In this document: piece by piece, positions 51,306-59,584 of the stretch | Position numbering within the stretch: position 1 is the first letter of the stretch | Layout: each line of letters starts with the position of its first letter | NCBI RefSeq assembly: GCF_002846365.1 | Contig: NZ_PJMW01000001.1 | Coordinates: forward strand, 620,001-684,000 | DNA length: 64,000 nt | Source of the DNA: Nocardia fluminea | GTDB lineage: Bacteria; Actinomycetota; Actinomycetes; Mycobacteriales; Mycobacteriaceae | Direction of reading: 5' to 3' | Made by a program: the position numbers and the translations under genes | The notes under the pieces: generated by a model | What the model was told of the DNA's origin: nothing | The model's input: only the letters and a program-made list of their open reading frames with translations | The model's database searches: none

Positions 51306-52163
51306 ATGACGTCAGCCTTCTTCCGCGCGGCGCCGGGCCGGACGGGCACGGAACTGATACCGCAAACAGAAGCACTGAGCGGCTGGGGTGCGGATCATCT
51401 GCGCGGACTCGCCATCAGTTCGGCACTGGCTCGAGCGGCCGAGCACGCCGTCGCCGAGATCGGCCGGACCGACTTGCAGCCGGTTCGATGGACCCTCGAC
51501 CTGTTCCGGCCGGCCAGGCGACTCCCCTCCACCACCTCGGTGAGCATCGTGCGGAACGGAAGGCGCCTGTGCCTGGTCGACACGGTTCTACACCAGGACG
51601 GTGGACCGGTCGCCCGCGCCTCGGCGCTGTTCCTCGCGCCGAGCGAGAGCCCGTCCGGTGCGGTCTGGTCCGGCGGGGCCCGCCCCGAGCCGCCACCTTC
51701 GGGCGCGTCGATGGCACCGGGTCATCGCTTGTACTTCAGCGAAGGCGCCGGATGGGGTGATGCGGCACAGGCGCAGAACGACGCGCGCAAGCAGGTCTGG
51801 CACGACCCGATCCCAGCAGTCGAGGGCGAGCCGATCACACCGTTTCAGCTCGCCGCGGGGATCGCCGACGTCGTGAACGTGGTGGCCAACCTCGGCAGCA
51901 ACGGGCTCGAATTCATCAATGCCGACATCACGCTCGCGCTGGTCCGTCTGCCGGTGGGCACCGCGGTGGGGTTCTCGGCCACCGACCGGATCGAGCGCTC
52001 CGGCATCTCCGTCGGCACCGCTGTCGCGTTCGACCGCACCGGCGTGTTCGGCACCGCGACGGTATCGGCATTGGCCAACACCCATCGCGCCGTCGACCTG
52101 CCCGCGTTCTTCGGCGCGACGGCGGATGGCGAAATCGGAATCGATCCATCCATCGGCAACTGA
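51306..52163 (+). CDS. acyl-CoA thioesterase-like protein (double hotdog)
   Basis: 285-residue protein that looks like a TesB-like double-hotdog thioesterase: an N-terminal hotdog with L-A-I-S-S-A-L-A-R-A and V-R-W-T-L-D-L-F-R-P-A-R, and a second with L-G-S-N-G-L-E-F-I-N-A-D-I-T-L-A-L-V-R-L-P-V-G near residue 198. It would hydrolyse acyl-CoA esters. AGAGG lies before the ATG. It follows the GntR gene divergently and precedes the alcohol dehydrogenase gene. Substrate chain not predictable. Confidence 0.8.
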   Translation: MTSAFFRAAPGRTGTELIPQTEALSGWGADHLRGLAISSALARAAEHAVAEIGRTDLQPVRWTLDLFRPARRLPSTTSVSIVRNGRRLCLVDTVLHQDGGPVARASALFLAPSESPSGAVWSGGARPEPPPSGASMAPGHRLYFSEGAGWGDAAQAQNDARKQVWHDPIPAVEGEPITPFQLAAGIADVVNVVANLGSNGLEFINADITLALVRLPVGTAVGFSATDRIERSGISVGTAVAFDRTGVFGTATVSALANTHRAVDLPAFFGATADGEIGIDPSIGN

Positions 52164-52210
52164 GAAATCGGCTCCGACCTCACCGAATCGTTGACGCGCA
52201 GATCAACGCC

Positions 52211-52231
52211 ATGTGACACTGATATTATATT
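52211..52231. promoter_or_regulatory. ATGTGACAC plus ATATTATATT, operator candidate (motif B)
   Basis: The two words occur here in this order and at 27572-27594 in the opposite order. A GAATATTC palindrome follows at 52237-52244. The stretch lies 66-86 bp upstream of the alcohol dehydrogenase ATG. Confidence 0.5.
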
Positions 52232-52267
52232 ATGTTGAATATTCTATTCTCGGAGGAGTGGACCCCT

Positions 52268-52303
52268 ATGCGGCGGTTGGATCGAAACGAGACGTCATGC
52301 TGA
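52268..52303 (+). CDS. 11-codon upstream ORF overlapping the alcohol dehydrogenase start
   Basis: ATG at 52268 encodes MRRLDRNETSC and stops at 52301-52303. A strong GGAGGAG (52252-52258) lies 9 nt before it. The alcohol dehydrogenase ATG (52297) lies inside its last sense codons and has only a weak GAGACG before it. Ribosomes finishing the peptide would be next to the downstream start, so the ORF may couple or regulate translation. No homologous leader peptide is known to me. Confidence 0.5.
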   Translation: MRRLDRNETSC

Positions 52304-53415
52304 CCCGGGGTGCGGTACTCCGGCAATCACCCGGTGCCTACGAGATCGTCGAACTCGAGGTCGAGGACCCGCGCCCCGGTGAGCTCCGGGTGAAGATGGC
52401 CGCTGCCGGCCTGTGCCACTCCGACGATCATTTCGCGGTCGGCACCCAGACGCCCGGCATCCTTCCACTGGCCGGGGGACACGAGGGCGCGGGCGTCGTC
52501 GAGGCGGTCGGTCCCGGCACCAAAGGCTTCGCCGAGGGCGACCATGTCGTGTTCTCCTTCCTGCCGGTGTGCGGCCGCTGTCGATGGTGCGCGCACGGCC
52601 ACCAGAACTTGTGTGATCTCGGAGCGTTCCTGGCCACCGGCGCGCGCTTCGACGACCCCACCTCCTATCGGCTCTCCCTCGACGGAGCACCGACCGGTCA
52701 GCTCGCCGGGCTCGGCACGTTCTGCGAGTACACCACCGTGTCGGCGGTCTCGGCGATCAAGATCGATCCCTCGATCCCGCTCGCCATCGCGTGCCTCACC
52801 GGCTGCGGTGTCGGGACAGGCTGGGGCGCCGCAGTGAACTCGGCCGAGGTGAAGCCCGGACATGTGGTGATCGTCATGGGCATCGGCGGTATCGGGATCA
52901 ACGCGGTCCAGGGTGCGGCCCATGCCGGCGCGTCCGCCGTGATCGCCGTCGACCCGGTCGCGTTCAAGCGCGACTCCGCGCTGAAGCTGGGCGCCACCCA
53001 CGCCGTCGCCGACATCGACGAAGCGGCCGAACTGGCACGCTCGATGACCAACGGGCAAGGCGCCGATTCCTCGATCGTCACCGTCGGCATCACCACCGGC
53101 CGCCATGTCGGCCAGGCGCTCGGCGCCGTACGCAAGGCAGGCACCTGTGTCGCCGTCGGGCTCGGCGACGCCACCGTCGGCGCGGGCGACATCAACCTGC
53201 ACGAGCTCACCTTGTACCAGAAGCGTCTGCAGGGCTCGCTGTTCGGCGCGAGCTCCCCCACCGCCGACATTCCGGCCCAGCTCGCGATGTATCAGCAGGG
53301 CTCGCTGAAACTCGACGAACTCGTCACCACCCGCTACTCCCTCGACGACATCACGCAGGGCTTCGCCGACATGAACGCCGGCCGCAATCTGCGTGGAGTC
53401 GTCGTCTACGACTGA
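52297..53415 (+). CDS. zinc alcohol dehydrogenase, NDMA-dependent type
   Basis: 372-residue medium-chain dehydrogenase. Catalytic zinc ligands are Cys40 (G-L-C-H-S-D) and H62-E63 (G-G-H-E-G). The structural zinc site is Cys92, 95, 98 and 106. The cofactor fold is V-I-V-M-G-I-G-G-I-G-I-N near 195. The C-H-S-D motif and the loop pattern resemble actinobacterial NDMA-dependent (nicotinoprotein) alcohol dehydrogenases, which in several species need mycofactocin; no mycofactocin genes are in this window. The ATG at 52297 matches the family length; the frame continues upstream, but its only good ribosome site serves the overlapping 11-codon ORF. Confidence 0.85.
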   Translation: MLTRGAVLRQSPGAYEIVELEVEDPRPGELRVKMAAAGLCHSDDHFAVGTQTPGILPLAGGHEGAGVVEAVGPGTKGFAEGDHVVFSFLPVCGRCRWCAHGHQNLCDLGAFLATGARFDDPTSYRLSLDGAPTGQLAGLGTFCEYTTVSAVSAIKIDPSIPLAIACLTGCGVGTGWGAAVNSAEVKPGHVVIVMGIGGIGINAVQGAAHAGASAVIAVDPVAFKRDSALKLGATHAVADIDEAAELARSMTNGQGADSSIVTVGITTGRHVGQALGAVRKAGTCVAVGLGDATVGAGDINLHELTLYQKRLQGSLFGASSPTADIPAQLAMYQQGSLKLDELVTTRYSLDDITQGFADMNAGRNLRGVVVYD

Positions 53416-53438
53416 TCCCGCGAGTCGGAGGACCGACC

Positions 53439-53648
53439 ATGAACGTGCCGATCGAAATGACCGCGTTGTGCCTGAGCCGCCCCGCCCGCGGCGCCAGTGC
53501 CGAGGCACTCGCCTCCTGGTATGCGGCGAAGGCACGATTGCACGACCATCTGGCCGGGCTGGGCGGACCCGACAGCGCACGCGAACACGAACTGGCCGTT
53601 GCCGCGCATCGGCGCGCGCAAGTGGCCGCGGGCGGAGGTGCGGGATGA
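53439..53648 (+). CDS. small conserved-looking hypothetical protein
   Basis: 69-residue, helix-forming protein (M-N-V-P-I-E-M-T-A-L-C...E-A-L-A-S-W-Y-A-A-K-A-R-L-H-D-H-L-A). GGAGG lies 7-8 nt upstream. It sits 23 bp after the alcohol dehydrogenase gene and overlaps the WhiB start (ATGA), so the three are co-transcribed. No domain recognised; the small size and the overlap suggest a partner or modulator of its neighbours (inference). Confidence 0.7.
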   Translation: MNVPIEMTALCLSRPARGASAEALASWYAAKARLHDHLAGLGGPDSAREHELAVAAHRRAQVAAGGGAG

Positions 53649-53935
53649 GCAGAGGGAGCGTGTACGCCTTGCAATTACCCGCACCGCGCGCGGAGACCTG
53701 GGCCTGGCAGATGCACGCCACCTGCCGCGCGTACGACGTCAACGACTTCTACGAAACCAGCCACGAGTCCCGGAAATCGCTGGCCGCCAAGAGGATCTGC
53801 GCGAGCTGCCCGGTCCTGACCCACTGCAGGGATTACGCGGTCGCCGCGAACGAGCCACACGGCATCTGGGGCGGGATGACTCCGCACGAACGAGCCAGAT
53901 ACCGGTGGCTGCACTACCGGCCGAAACGCACCTGA
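53645..53935 (+). CDS. WhiB-family iron-sulfur regulator
   Basis: 96-residue WhiB protein with four conserved cysteines, 27, 52, 55 and 61 (C-x24-C-x2-C-x5-C), and G-I-W-G-G-M-T-P-H-E-R at 73-83. Basic C-terminus for DNA contact. Family members carry a 4Fe-4S cluster and act with the primary sigma factor. It overlaps the preceding small gene by ATGA and precedes the kinase gene by 91 bp. Which WhiB subclass it belongs to is uncertain. Confidence 0.92.
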   Translation: MSRGSVYALQLPAPRAETWAWQMHATCRAYDVNDFYETSHESRKSLAAKRICASCPVLTHCRDYAVAANEPHGIWGGMTPHERARYRWLHYRPKRT

Positions 53936-53940
53936 CATCG

Positions 53941-53969
53941 TCGAACCGGGTCGGCGCCGGGGCTATCCT
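53941..53969 (+). promoter_or_regulatory. candidate promoter of the kinase gene
   Basis: TCGAAC (53941-53946) and TATCCT (53964-53969) are separated by 17 bp, 58 bp before the kinase ATG. The -35 match is modest. Confidence 0.35.
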
Positions 53970-54026
53970 CGGTAGAGGGCGGGCGCACCGGCGCCTCGCC
54001 ACCGGGCCGTACCGAATCGAGCCGAG

Positions 54027-57000
54027 ATGGCCGACAACTTGCCGACGCAGCGCAGCTCGGCCACGGGGATCGCGGCGGAACTGACCGCCGAGGGCTTCGA
54101 GGACGCCGAGGAGATCGGGCGCGGCGGTTTCGGCGTGGTCTACCGCTGCGCCCAGCCCGATCTGGACCGCGTGGTCGCGGTGAAGGTGCTGACCGCCGAG
54201 CTCGATCCCGACGGGCTGCAACGCTTCGTGCGCGAACAGCAGGCGATGGGCAGGCTGTCCGGTCATCCCTACATCGTCGCGGTCTTCCAAGCGGGCACCA
54301 CCCGCGGCGGGCACCCCTACCTGGTGATGCCGTATCACGCGCGTGGCTCGTTGGAACAACGCATCCACACCGGCGGTCCGCTGCACTGGACGGCGACGCT
54401 GCGCTTGGGCGTGAAAATGGCGGGCGCGCTCGAGACCGCGCATCGGGCCGACATTCTCCACCGTGACGTGAAACCGTCCAACATCCTGCTCAGCGACTAC
54501 AACGAACCCGAACTCACCGATTTCGGGATCGCCCGGATCCAGGGCGGGTTCCACACGACCACCGGAATCGTCACCGGCTCCCCCGCTTTCGCCGCACCGG
54601 AAGTGCTGCGCGGCGCGCAGGCCACCGCCGCCGCCGACGTGTACGGCCTGGGCGCCACACTGTTCTGCGCGCTCACCGGTCACGTCGCCTACGAGCGGCG
54701 CGTCGGCGAACAGGTGCTGTCGCAGTTCCTGCGGGTCTCGGCGCAGCCCGGCCCCGGTCTCACCGACCAGGATGTGCCCGACGAAGTCAGGGCCGTCATC
54801 GAGCACGCGATGGCGACCGACCCCGCCGACCGGCCGGGCAGCGCCGCCGCGCTGGGCGCGGAACTGGTTGCGGCCCAGCGCAGTACCGGCAGCCCGGTCG
54901 ATGTCCTGCGGGTCCCCGATACCCAGCGACCCGCTGCGGTGCCGATCGCACCGGCAGCGCGGGCCCGCGACCGCACCACGGCACCTCCCACACCCGCCAC
55001 GAAATATCGCCCGCCGACACCGGCGCGGGCGACTCTGGCCAGAAAGCGCCTGCTCGAGCACTTGCGCACCACCGAACGCACCCGCCTCACCGCTATCCAC
55101 GCGCCCAGCGGTTTCGGCAAGACCACAGTGGCCGCCCAGTGGCACGACGAGCTGGTCGAGCACGGCGCCGCGGTCGCGTGGCTGACCGTCGACGAGGACG
55201 ACGACAACGTCTCCTGGTTCCTCACCCACCTCGCCGAGGCGATTCGACCCGCCGTCCCCGCGCTCGCCGACGACCTCGACCGGCTACTGGAAGCCAACCC
55301 CGACGACCCGACTCGTGCCGTGCTGACCGCACTCGTCGACGGTCTGCACGCCGACGACCGACGGGTGACCCTGATACTCGACGATTGGCAACGGGTCACC
55401 GCCCCCGACTCGGTGGACGCGGTCCGATTCCTGCTCGAGCACGGCTGTCACCATCTACCCCTCGTCGTCACGAGTACCGAGCGCCTCGACCTGCCGTTGA
55501 GCCGCTTGCGCATCCACGGCGAACTCGCCGAAATCGATGCCACGACACTACGTTTCAATCCCGACGAGGTACACGCGTTCCTCGCCGAAGCCGGCGGTGT
55601 GCACCTGGCCGCCGACGAGGTGACCGCGCTGGTCGGCGCCACCGACGGCTGGGTCGCGGCACTGCAGCTGACAGTGCTGTCGTTGCGCGCGGGCGAGGAC
55701 CCGGCGCACCTGCTCGACAGCCTCGCCGCACACCCCGACATCGGGACGTTCCTGGCCGAGAACGTACTCGGCGCACTGGATCCGGACACCCTCGCGTTCC
55801 TCATGACGACCTCGATCTGCGAGCGGATCTGCGGCGGACTGGCCACCACGCTGACCGGCCGCACCGACGCCGCCGACCTTCTCGCCGACATCGCCGACCG
55901 CGGTTTGTTCCTGCTGCCCACCGGCCCTGCCCGCGACTGGTACCGCTATCACCAGTTGTTCGCCGGCTATCTGTGCCGCAGGCTCGCCCAGGACCGCCCG
56001 GCCGAGATCGCGGACCTACGACTGCGGGCCGCAGACTGGTTCGCGCACCATCATCTGCTCAACGAAGCGGTCGACCACGCACTGGCCGCGGAGAACCCCG
56101 AACGCGCGGCCGATCTCGTCGAGCAGTGCGCGGGCTACCTGCTGGAGCGGTCGAAAATGGTGATGCTGCAGGGCATTCTGGCGAAGCTGCCCGCCGGGGT
56201 GTGCCGGGCGAGGCCCCGGATCCAGCTGTTCGGCGTCTGGGTCAACCTGGTGCTGCGCAGACCCGCGGCCACCGCGTCCTGCCTCGCTCGCTTCGAGACC
56301 GCGCTGGCCGCGGCCCCACCCGACGAGCCCGAACGCACCGATCTGCGCGCTGAAGCGGATGTGGCGATCAGCGTCCGGGAGATGTTCGCCGACCGGGTGT
56401 CGGAGCTGGACGGCCTGATCGGTGACGCGCTGGCCCGGCCCGACGACTTCTCCCCGCGGATACCGGGGGTGGCGGCCAATATCGCCACGTTCGCGGCGAT
56501 GCAGCGCTTCGACTTCGACGAGGCGCGCCGGTGGCAGCTCTGGGCGGCGCCGTTTCACGAGGCGACCGGCCCGTTCCTGTCGGTGTACGGGCGCTGTTTC
56601 GCGGGTGTGGCCGCCCGCGAACAGCTCGACATCACCGGCGCCGACGACCTGTTCACGACCGCGCTCGACACCGCACGCACGACCATGGGAGCCGCCGCCC
56701 ACGCGACTCGCCTGGCCAGCGCGCTGCTGGGCGAATTACGTTACGAAACAGGCGATCTCGATATCGCCGCAGATCTGCTGGCGCAGAGCCGGGAACTGTC
56801 CGCCGAGGGTGGTGGCGGCGTGGACTTCATGCTGGCCACCTACGCGACCGGTGCGCGGGTACGCGCCCTGCGCGGCGACCACGACGGCGCACTGGAACTC
56901 CTCGACGAGGGGAGGTCCCACGCCGAACGCCTCGACCTGCCGCGTCTGGCCGCACGGATCCGCAACGAGCGCGTGCGTCTCGGCGTCGAACTCGATCCGG

Positions 57001-57329
57001 CCGTGACGGCGGCGCTGACGAGCACACGCACGATCCGGCGCGACGACGGAATCGACACGGCCATCGATGAATTCGACGAGGACTCCGCGATCCGTTTGCT
57101 GCTGGCGACAGATCAGCTCGGGCCGGCGATCGAGCGCGCCGAGCACTTGGTTGCCGGGATAGATGCGCAGCGCAGGCCGCTGGCCGCGCTGCGCGCCCGG
57201 CTACTATTCGGCAGCGCCCTGCGTCCGGCCGGCCGCACGGCCGAGGCCGATCGCATCCTCGCCCCGTTGATCCGGCGATGCGATCGCCTCGGCCTGGTCC
57301 GCCTGCCCGCCGACGCGTTGGCGACCTAG
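54027..57329 (+). CDS. pknK: PknK-like Ser/Thr protein kinase with MalT-type ATPase domain
   Basis: 1100-residue fusion. Residues 25-280 are a Ser/Thr kinase: glycine loop I-G-R-G-G-F-G-V (30-37), Lys53, catalytic H-R-D-V-K-P-S-N (145-152), D-F-G (165-167), A-P-E. Residues from about 330 hold a STAND/MalT-type ATPase with Walker A A-P-S-G-F-G-K-T-T (359-367) and L-I-L-D-D-W (449-454), and the C-terminal 450 residues are helical repeats. Length and domain order match Mycobacterium tuberculosis PknK; no C-terminal LuxR helix-turn-helix is visible. It is likely cytoplasmic (no membrane helix). Follows alcohol dehydrogenase and WhiB genes in the same direction. Confidence 0.88.
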   Translation: MADNLPTQRSSATGIAAELTAEGFEDAEEIGRGGFGVVYRCAQPDLDRVVAVKVLTAELDPDGLQRFVREQQAMGRLSGHPYIVAVFQAGTTRGGHPYLVMPYHARGSLEQRIHTGGPLHWTATLRLGVKMAGALETAHRADILHRDVKPSNILLSDYNEPELTDFGIARIQGGFHTTTGIVTGSPAFAAPEVLRGAQATAAADVYGLGATLFCALTGHVAYERRVGEQVLSQFLRVSAQPGPGLTDQDVPDEVRAVIEHAMATDPADRPGSAAALGAELVAAQRSTGSPVDVLRVPDTQRPAAVPIAPAARARDRTTAPPTPATKYRPPTPARATLARKRLLEHLRTTERTRLTAIHAPSGFGKTTVAAQWHDELVEHGAAVAWLTVDEDDDNVSWFLTHLAEAIRPAVPALADDLDRLLEANPDDPTRAVLTALVDGLHADDRRVTLILDDWQRVTAPDSVDAVRFLLEHGCHHLPLVVTSTERLDLPLSRLRIHGELAEIDATTLRFNPDEVHAFLAEAGGVHLAADEVTALVGATDGWVAALQLTVLSLRAGEDPAHLLDSLAAHPDIGTFLAENVLGALDPDTLAFLMTTSICERICGGLATTLTGRTDAADLLADIADRGLFLLPTGPARDWYRYHQLFAGYLCRRLAQDRPAEIADLRLRAADWFAHHHLLNEAVDHALAAENPERAADLVEQCAGYLLERSKMVMLQGILAKLPAGVCRARPRIQLFGVWVNLVLRRPAATASCLARFETALAAAPPDEPERTDLRAEADVAISVREMFADRVSELDGLIGDALARPDDFSPRIPGVAANIATFAAMQRFDFDEARRWQLWAAPFHEATGPFLSVYGRCFAGVAAREQLDITGADDLFTTALDTARTTMGAAAHATRLASALLGELRYETGDLDIAADLLAQSRELSAEGGGGVDFMLATYATGARVRALRGDHDGALELLDEGRSHAERLDLPRLAARIRNERVRLGVELDPAVTAALTSTRTIRRDDGIDTAIDEFDEDSAIRLLLATDQLGPAIERAEHLVAGIDAQRRPLAALRARLLFGSALRPAGRTAEADRILAPLIRRCDRLGLVRLPADALAT

Positions 57330-57344
57330 AGGTTGTCCAGCACG

Positions 57345-58715
57345 TCAGCCCGCTTGCTCGACGACGAGACCGCCGGACTTGCGATCCGGCTCGACTTCGG
57401 GAGCGCGCACTTCGGCGACCTCGTCATCGACCGTCGAGGCCGGCATGAGAATCACGATGACGGCGGCGATCACCGCGGGCACCGCGAAGGCGTAGAAGTT
57501 CCAATGGGTCGCCAGCGAGGAACCCACGATCCAGCCACCGATGGACGGCCCGAGGATCGACCCGATACGCCCCAGTCCCATGCTCGCCCCCACCGCGGAC
57601 CCGCGACACGAAGCAGGGTATTTCGCGGCGACATAGCCGTAGGCGAGTGAGCTGCTGCCGATGGAACCGAGCCCGGCCCCCGCCACAGCGACCATCAGCA
57701 CCGCGGTATCGACCTTACGGCTGAGCACCAGCAGGGAAATCGCCCCGATGAGGAAGAACGGGACGAGCACCCGCCGGGAGCCGTATCGGTCGGCGAGCAT
57801 CGAACCGCCGATCATGCCGATCACGGCGCCGACCTGCAGCACCAGCAGGAACTGCAACGAGGATCCCAGCGGGTAGCCCGCCTCGCGCATCAGCACCGGC
57901 AACCAGGTGCTCAATCCGTAGCCGATCAGCTGGGCGCAGATGCAGACCACGACGAACAACAGCAGCGACGGCAGATACTTGCGGGTCAGCAGCATCCGGA
58001 AGCCGCTCGCCTTCTCCCCGTTCGCGGTGGCGGTGCGCTGGATCAGCTGTTCGGCCCGAACCGCGCCGATGTCGAGACCGTAGGCGCGAGCAACCTCCGC
58101 GGCCTCGTCGTCTTTGCCGCGCGCCACCAGGGAGTTCACCGATTCGGGCAGCCAGAAGTACATGGCGGGTACCACGATCACGCACAGGGCGCCGACCGCG
58201 TACAGCACGCGCCAGCCGTGGTCGGGCAGCAGCGCGATCGCGACGAGCGCGGCGATGATGCCGCCGAAGGAGTAGCCGGTCAGCATCATGCCGTTGTAGA
58301 TCTGCCTGCGGTTGCGCGGCGCGAACTCCATCGTCAGCGCCACCGCCGACGGCACGACACCGCCGAGGCCGATCCCGGTGAAGAACCGGGCGGCACCGAG
58401 GAATTCCGGTGAGGTGGCCAGCGCGCAGATCGCGCAGCCGGCGGAGAACCAGACGACACCCGCCATCATGACCTTGCGGCGACCGACCCGGTCAGCCAGC
58501 GGACCCGCGAGCAGGAACCCGACCATCAGGCCGAACAGCGTCCAGCTGCCGATCAGGCCCGCGGTGCTCGCGGTCATCTCCCATCCGGGTTCGTCGAGCA
58601 GGCTGGGGACGGTGGCTCCGTAGACGATCAAGTCGTAGCCGTCGGCCACGATCGTCAAAAAACAGAGCATGACTACGACGAGGCCACTTTTCTGGCGCGG
58701 GGCCGGACTATCCAT
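57345..58715 (-). CDS. MFS transporter, aromatic acid:H+ symporter type
   Basis: 456-residue, 12-helix transporter of the AAHS group (PcaK/BenK/MhpT-like): D-G-Y-D-L-I-V-Y-G in helix 1, G-P-L-A-D-R-V-G-R-R-K in the 2-3 loop, and a large central loop. It would import an aromatic or related acid. The ATG at 58715 is preceded by AAGGAG; an upstream frame extension has no coding character. A direct repeat CACAATAT lies 52-73 bp upstream. It converges on the kinase gene with a gap of 15 bp. Confidence 0.88.
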   Translation of the reverse strand: MDSPAPRQKSGLVVVMLCFLTIVADGYDLIVYGATVPSLLDEPGWEMTASTAGLIGSWTLFGLMVGFLLAGPLADRVGRRKVMMAGVVWFSAGCAICALATSPEFLGAARFFTGIGLGGVVPSAVALTMEFAPRNRRQIYNGMMLTGYSFGGIIAALVAIALLPDHGWRVLYAVGALCVIVVPAMYFWLPESVNSLVARGKDDEAAEVARAYGLDIGAVRAEQLIQRTATANGEKASGFRMLLTRKYLPSLLLFVVVCICAQLIGYGLSTWLPVLMREAGYPLGSSLQFLLVLQVGAVIGMIGGSMLADRYGSRRVLVPFFLIGAISLLVLSRKVDTAVLMVAVAGAGLGSIGSSSLAYGYVAAKYPASCRGSAVGASMGLGRIGSILGPSIGGWIVGSSLATHWNFYAFAVPAVIAAVIVILMPASTVDDEVAEVRAPEVEPDRKSGGLVVEQAG

Positions 58716-58766
58716 CTCGTTCTCCTTCAACGCTCCACCACGGCGGCATTGCCGAGCGACACAGGT

Positions 58767-58790
58767 CACAATATCGCACAATATATGATC
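58767..58790. promoter_or_regulatory. CACAATAT direct repeat, 10-bp spacing (motif A)
   Basis: CACAATAT occurs at 58767-58774 and 58777-58784, one helical turn apart; the second copy continues as GCACAATATATGATC. It is upstream of the aromatic-acid-type transporter gene and matches the sites at 43422 and 48464 over ten bases. Confidence 0.55.
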
Positions 58791-58832
58791 CTGAATACAT
58801 TTTGAGCGAGGCAGATTGTCCGGAAACACAAG

Positions 58833-58868
58833 CAGGGCCCGGGAATCTGTGATGATTCCCGAACCCTG
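58833..58868 (-). terminator. terminator after the cupin gene
   Basis: Stem of 8 (CGGGAATC) plus 5 (CAGGG) base pairs separated by a 2x2 mismatch, loop of 6 nt, 75 bp past the cupin stop and before the transporter promoter. Confidence 0.6.
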
Positions 58869-58942
58869 TGCGCTCCAAGAAGACTCAGCGGGTGTTCGGT
58901 AGACCGAACCATCGGTCGGGCGCGACCAACGCCGTGATGCGG

Positions 58943-59470
58943 TCAGCGCTTGGCGGGCAGCATGACAGCGACCATGGTCACCGGCTTGTCGGTCCGGTTG
59001 CTCCAGGCGTGCTTGATGCCGCGATTGATCACCGTGTCGCCCGGGCGCAGCAGGGTCTCCCCCGTTTCATAGATCGCGTAGATCTCACCGTCGATGATGG
59101 TGGCGATGTCGACCGTCTCCGTCGCGTGCAGTCCGACGATCGCATCGTCCTCAGCCTTGGCGTCTTCGCCGTGCAGATTGCCGATCGACTCCGCGTACAC
59201 CGCCGGATCGATCTCGGCGTCCGGTGGGAAGGTCGCCAGGCGAACGACGACACCGGCAGCGGGCGGATCCAGCTCCACCTCGGCGGCCAAGGTGTCACCA
59301 TCGGCCATCGCCGCGGGCAGTGCATCGACTCGCCACACATCGTTGACCGTGAACGCGGGCAGAGCGACGCGCGTCGCGGTGCTCTCATCGACAGCGACGG
59401 TCGACTTGCCGTCGGCGTCGAGCCCCGCGATCACACGCCGCGCGGTCTTGGCCAGATGCTCACCACTCAT
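58943..59470 (-). CDS. cupin-domain protein
   Basis: 175-residue single-cupin protein. The conserved beta-barrel segment V-D-I-A-T-I-I-D-G-E-I-Y near 120 and P-G-D-T-V-I-N-R-G-I-K-H-A-W-S-N near 142-157 form the two cupin motifs; His153 and several acidic residues could bind metal, but motif 1 lacks the usual H-x-H pair. Its relatives include sugar- or acid-metabolism isomerases, dioxygenases and binding proteins, so no reaction is claimed. Upstream at 59522 lies a motif B site shared with the thioesterase gene. Confidence 0.78.
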   Translation of the reverse strand: MSGEHLAKTARRVIAGLDADGKSTVAVDESTATRVALPAFTVNDVWRVDALPAAMADGDTLAAEVELDPPAAGVVVRLATFPPDAEIDPAVYAESIGNLHGEDAKAEDDAIVGLHATETVDIATIIDGEIYAIYETGETLLRPGDTVINRGIKHAWSNRTDKPVTMVAVMLPAKR

Positions 59471-59521
59471 GACATCACCCTTCGTTGCGGATCGAGCAGG
59501 AGCCCGATACCTAGATAGATA

Positions 59522-59536
59522 ATATATTCAATATCA
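59522..59536. promoter_or_regulatory. ATATATTCAATATCA site (motif B)
   Basis: Located 52-66 bp upstream of the cupin ATG. Matches 14 of 15 bases of the site at 51264-51278. Minus strand TGATATTGAATATATTATC also resembles the site at 27572. Confidence 0.6.
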
Positions 59537-59584
59537 CATTGACAGAGCGTACAAGCATTCCGGCGAAGAAGCCACGGGCAAGTA

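Noticed and set aside
50342..57329. Equating the ADH-WhiB-kinase region with the mycobacterial mymA locus
   Set aside because: Only the kinase and the general dehydrogenase type correspond; VirS, MymA monooxygenase and FadD13 counterparts are missing here.
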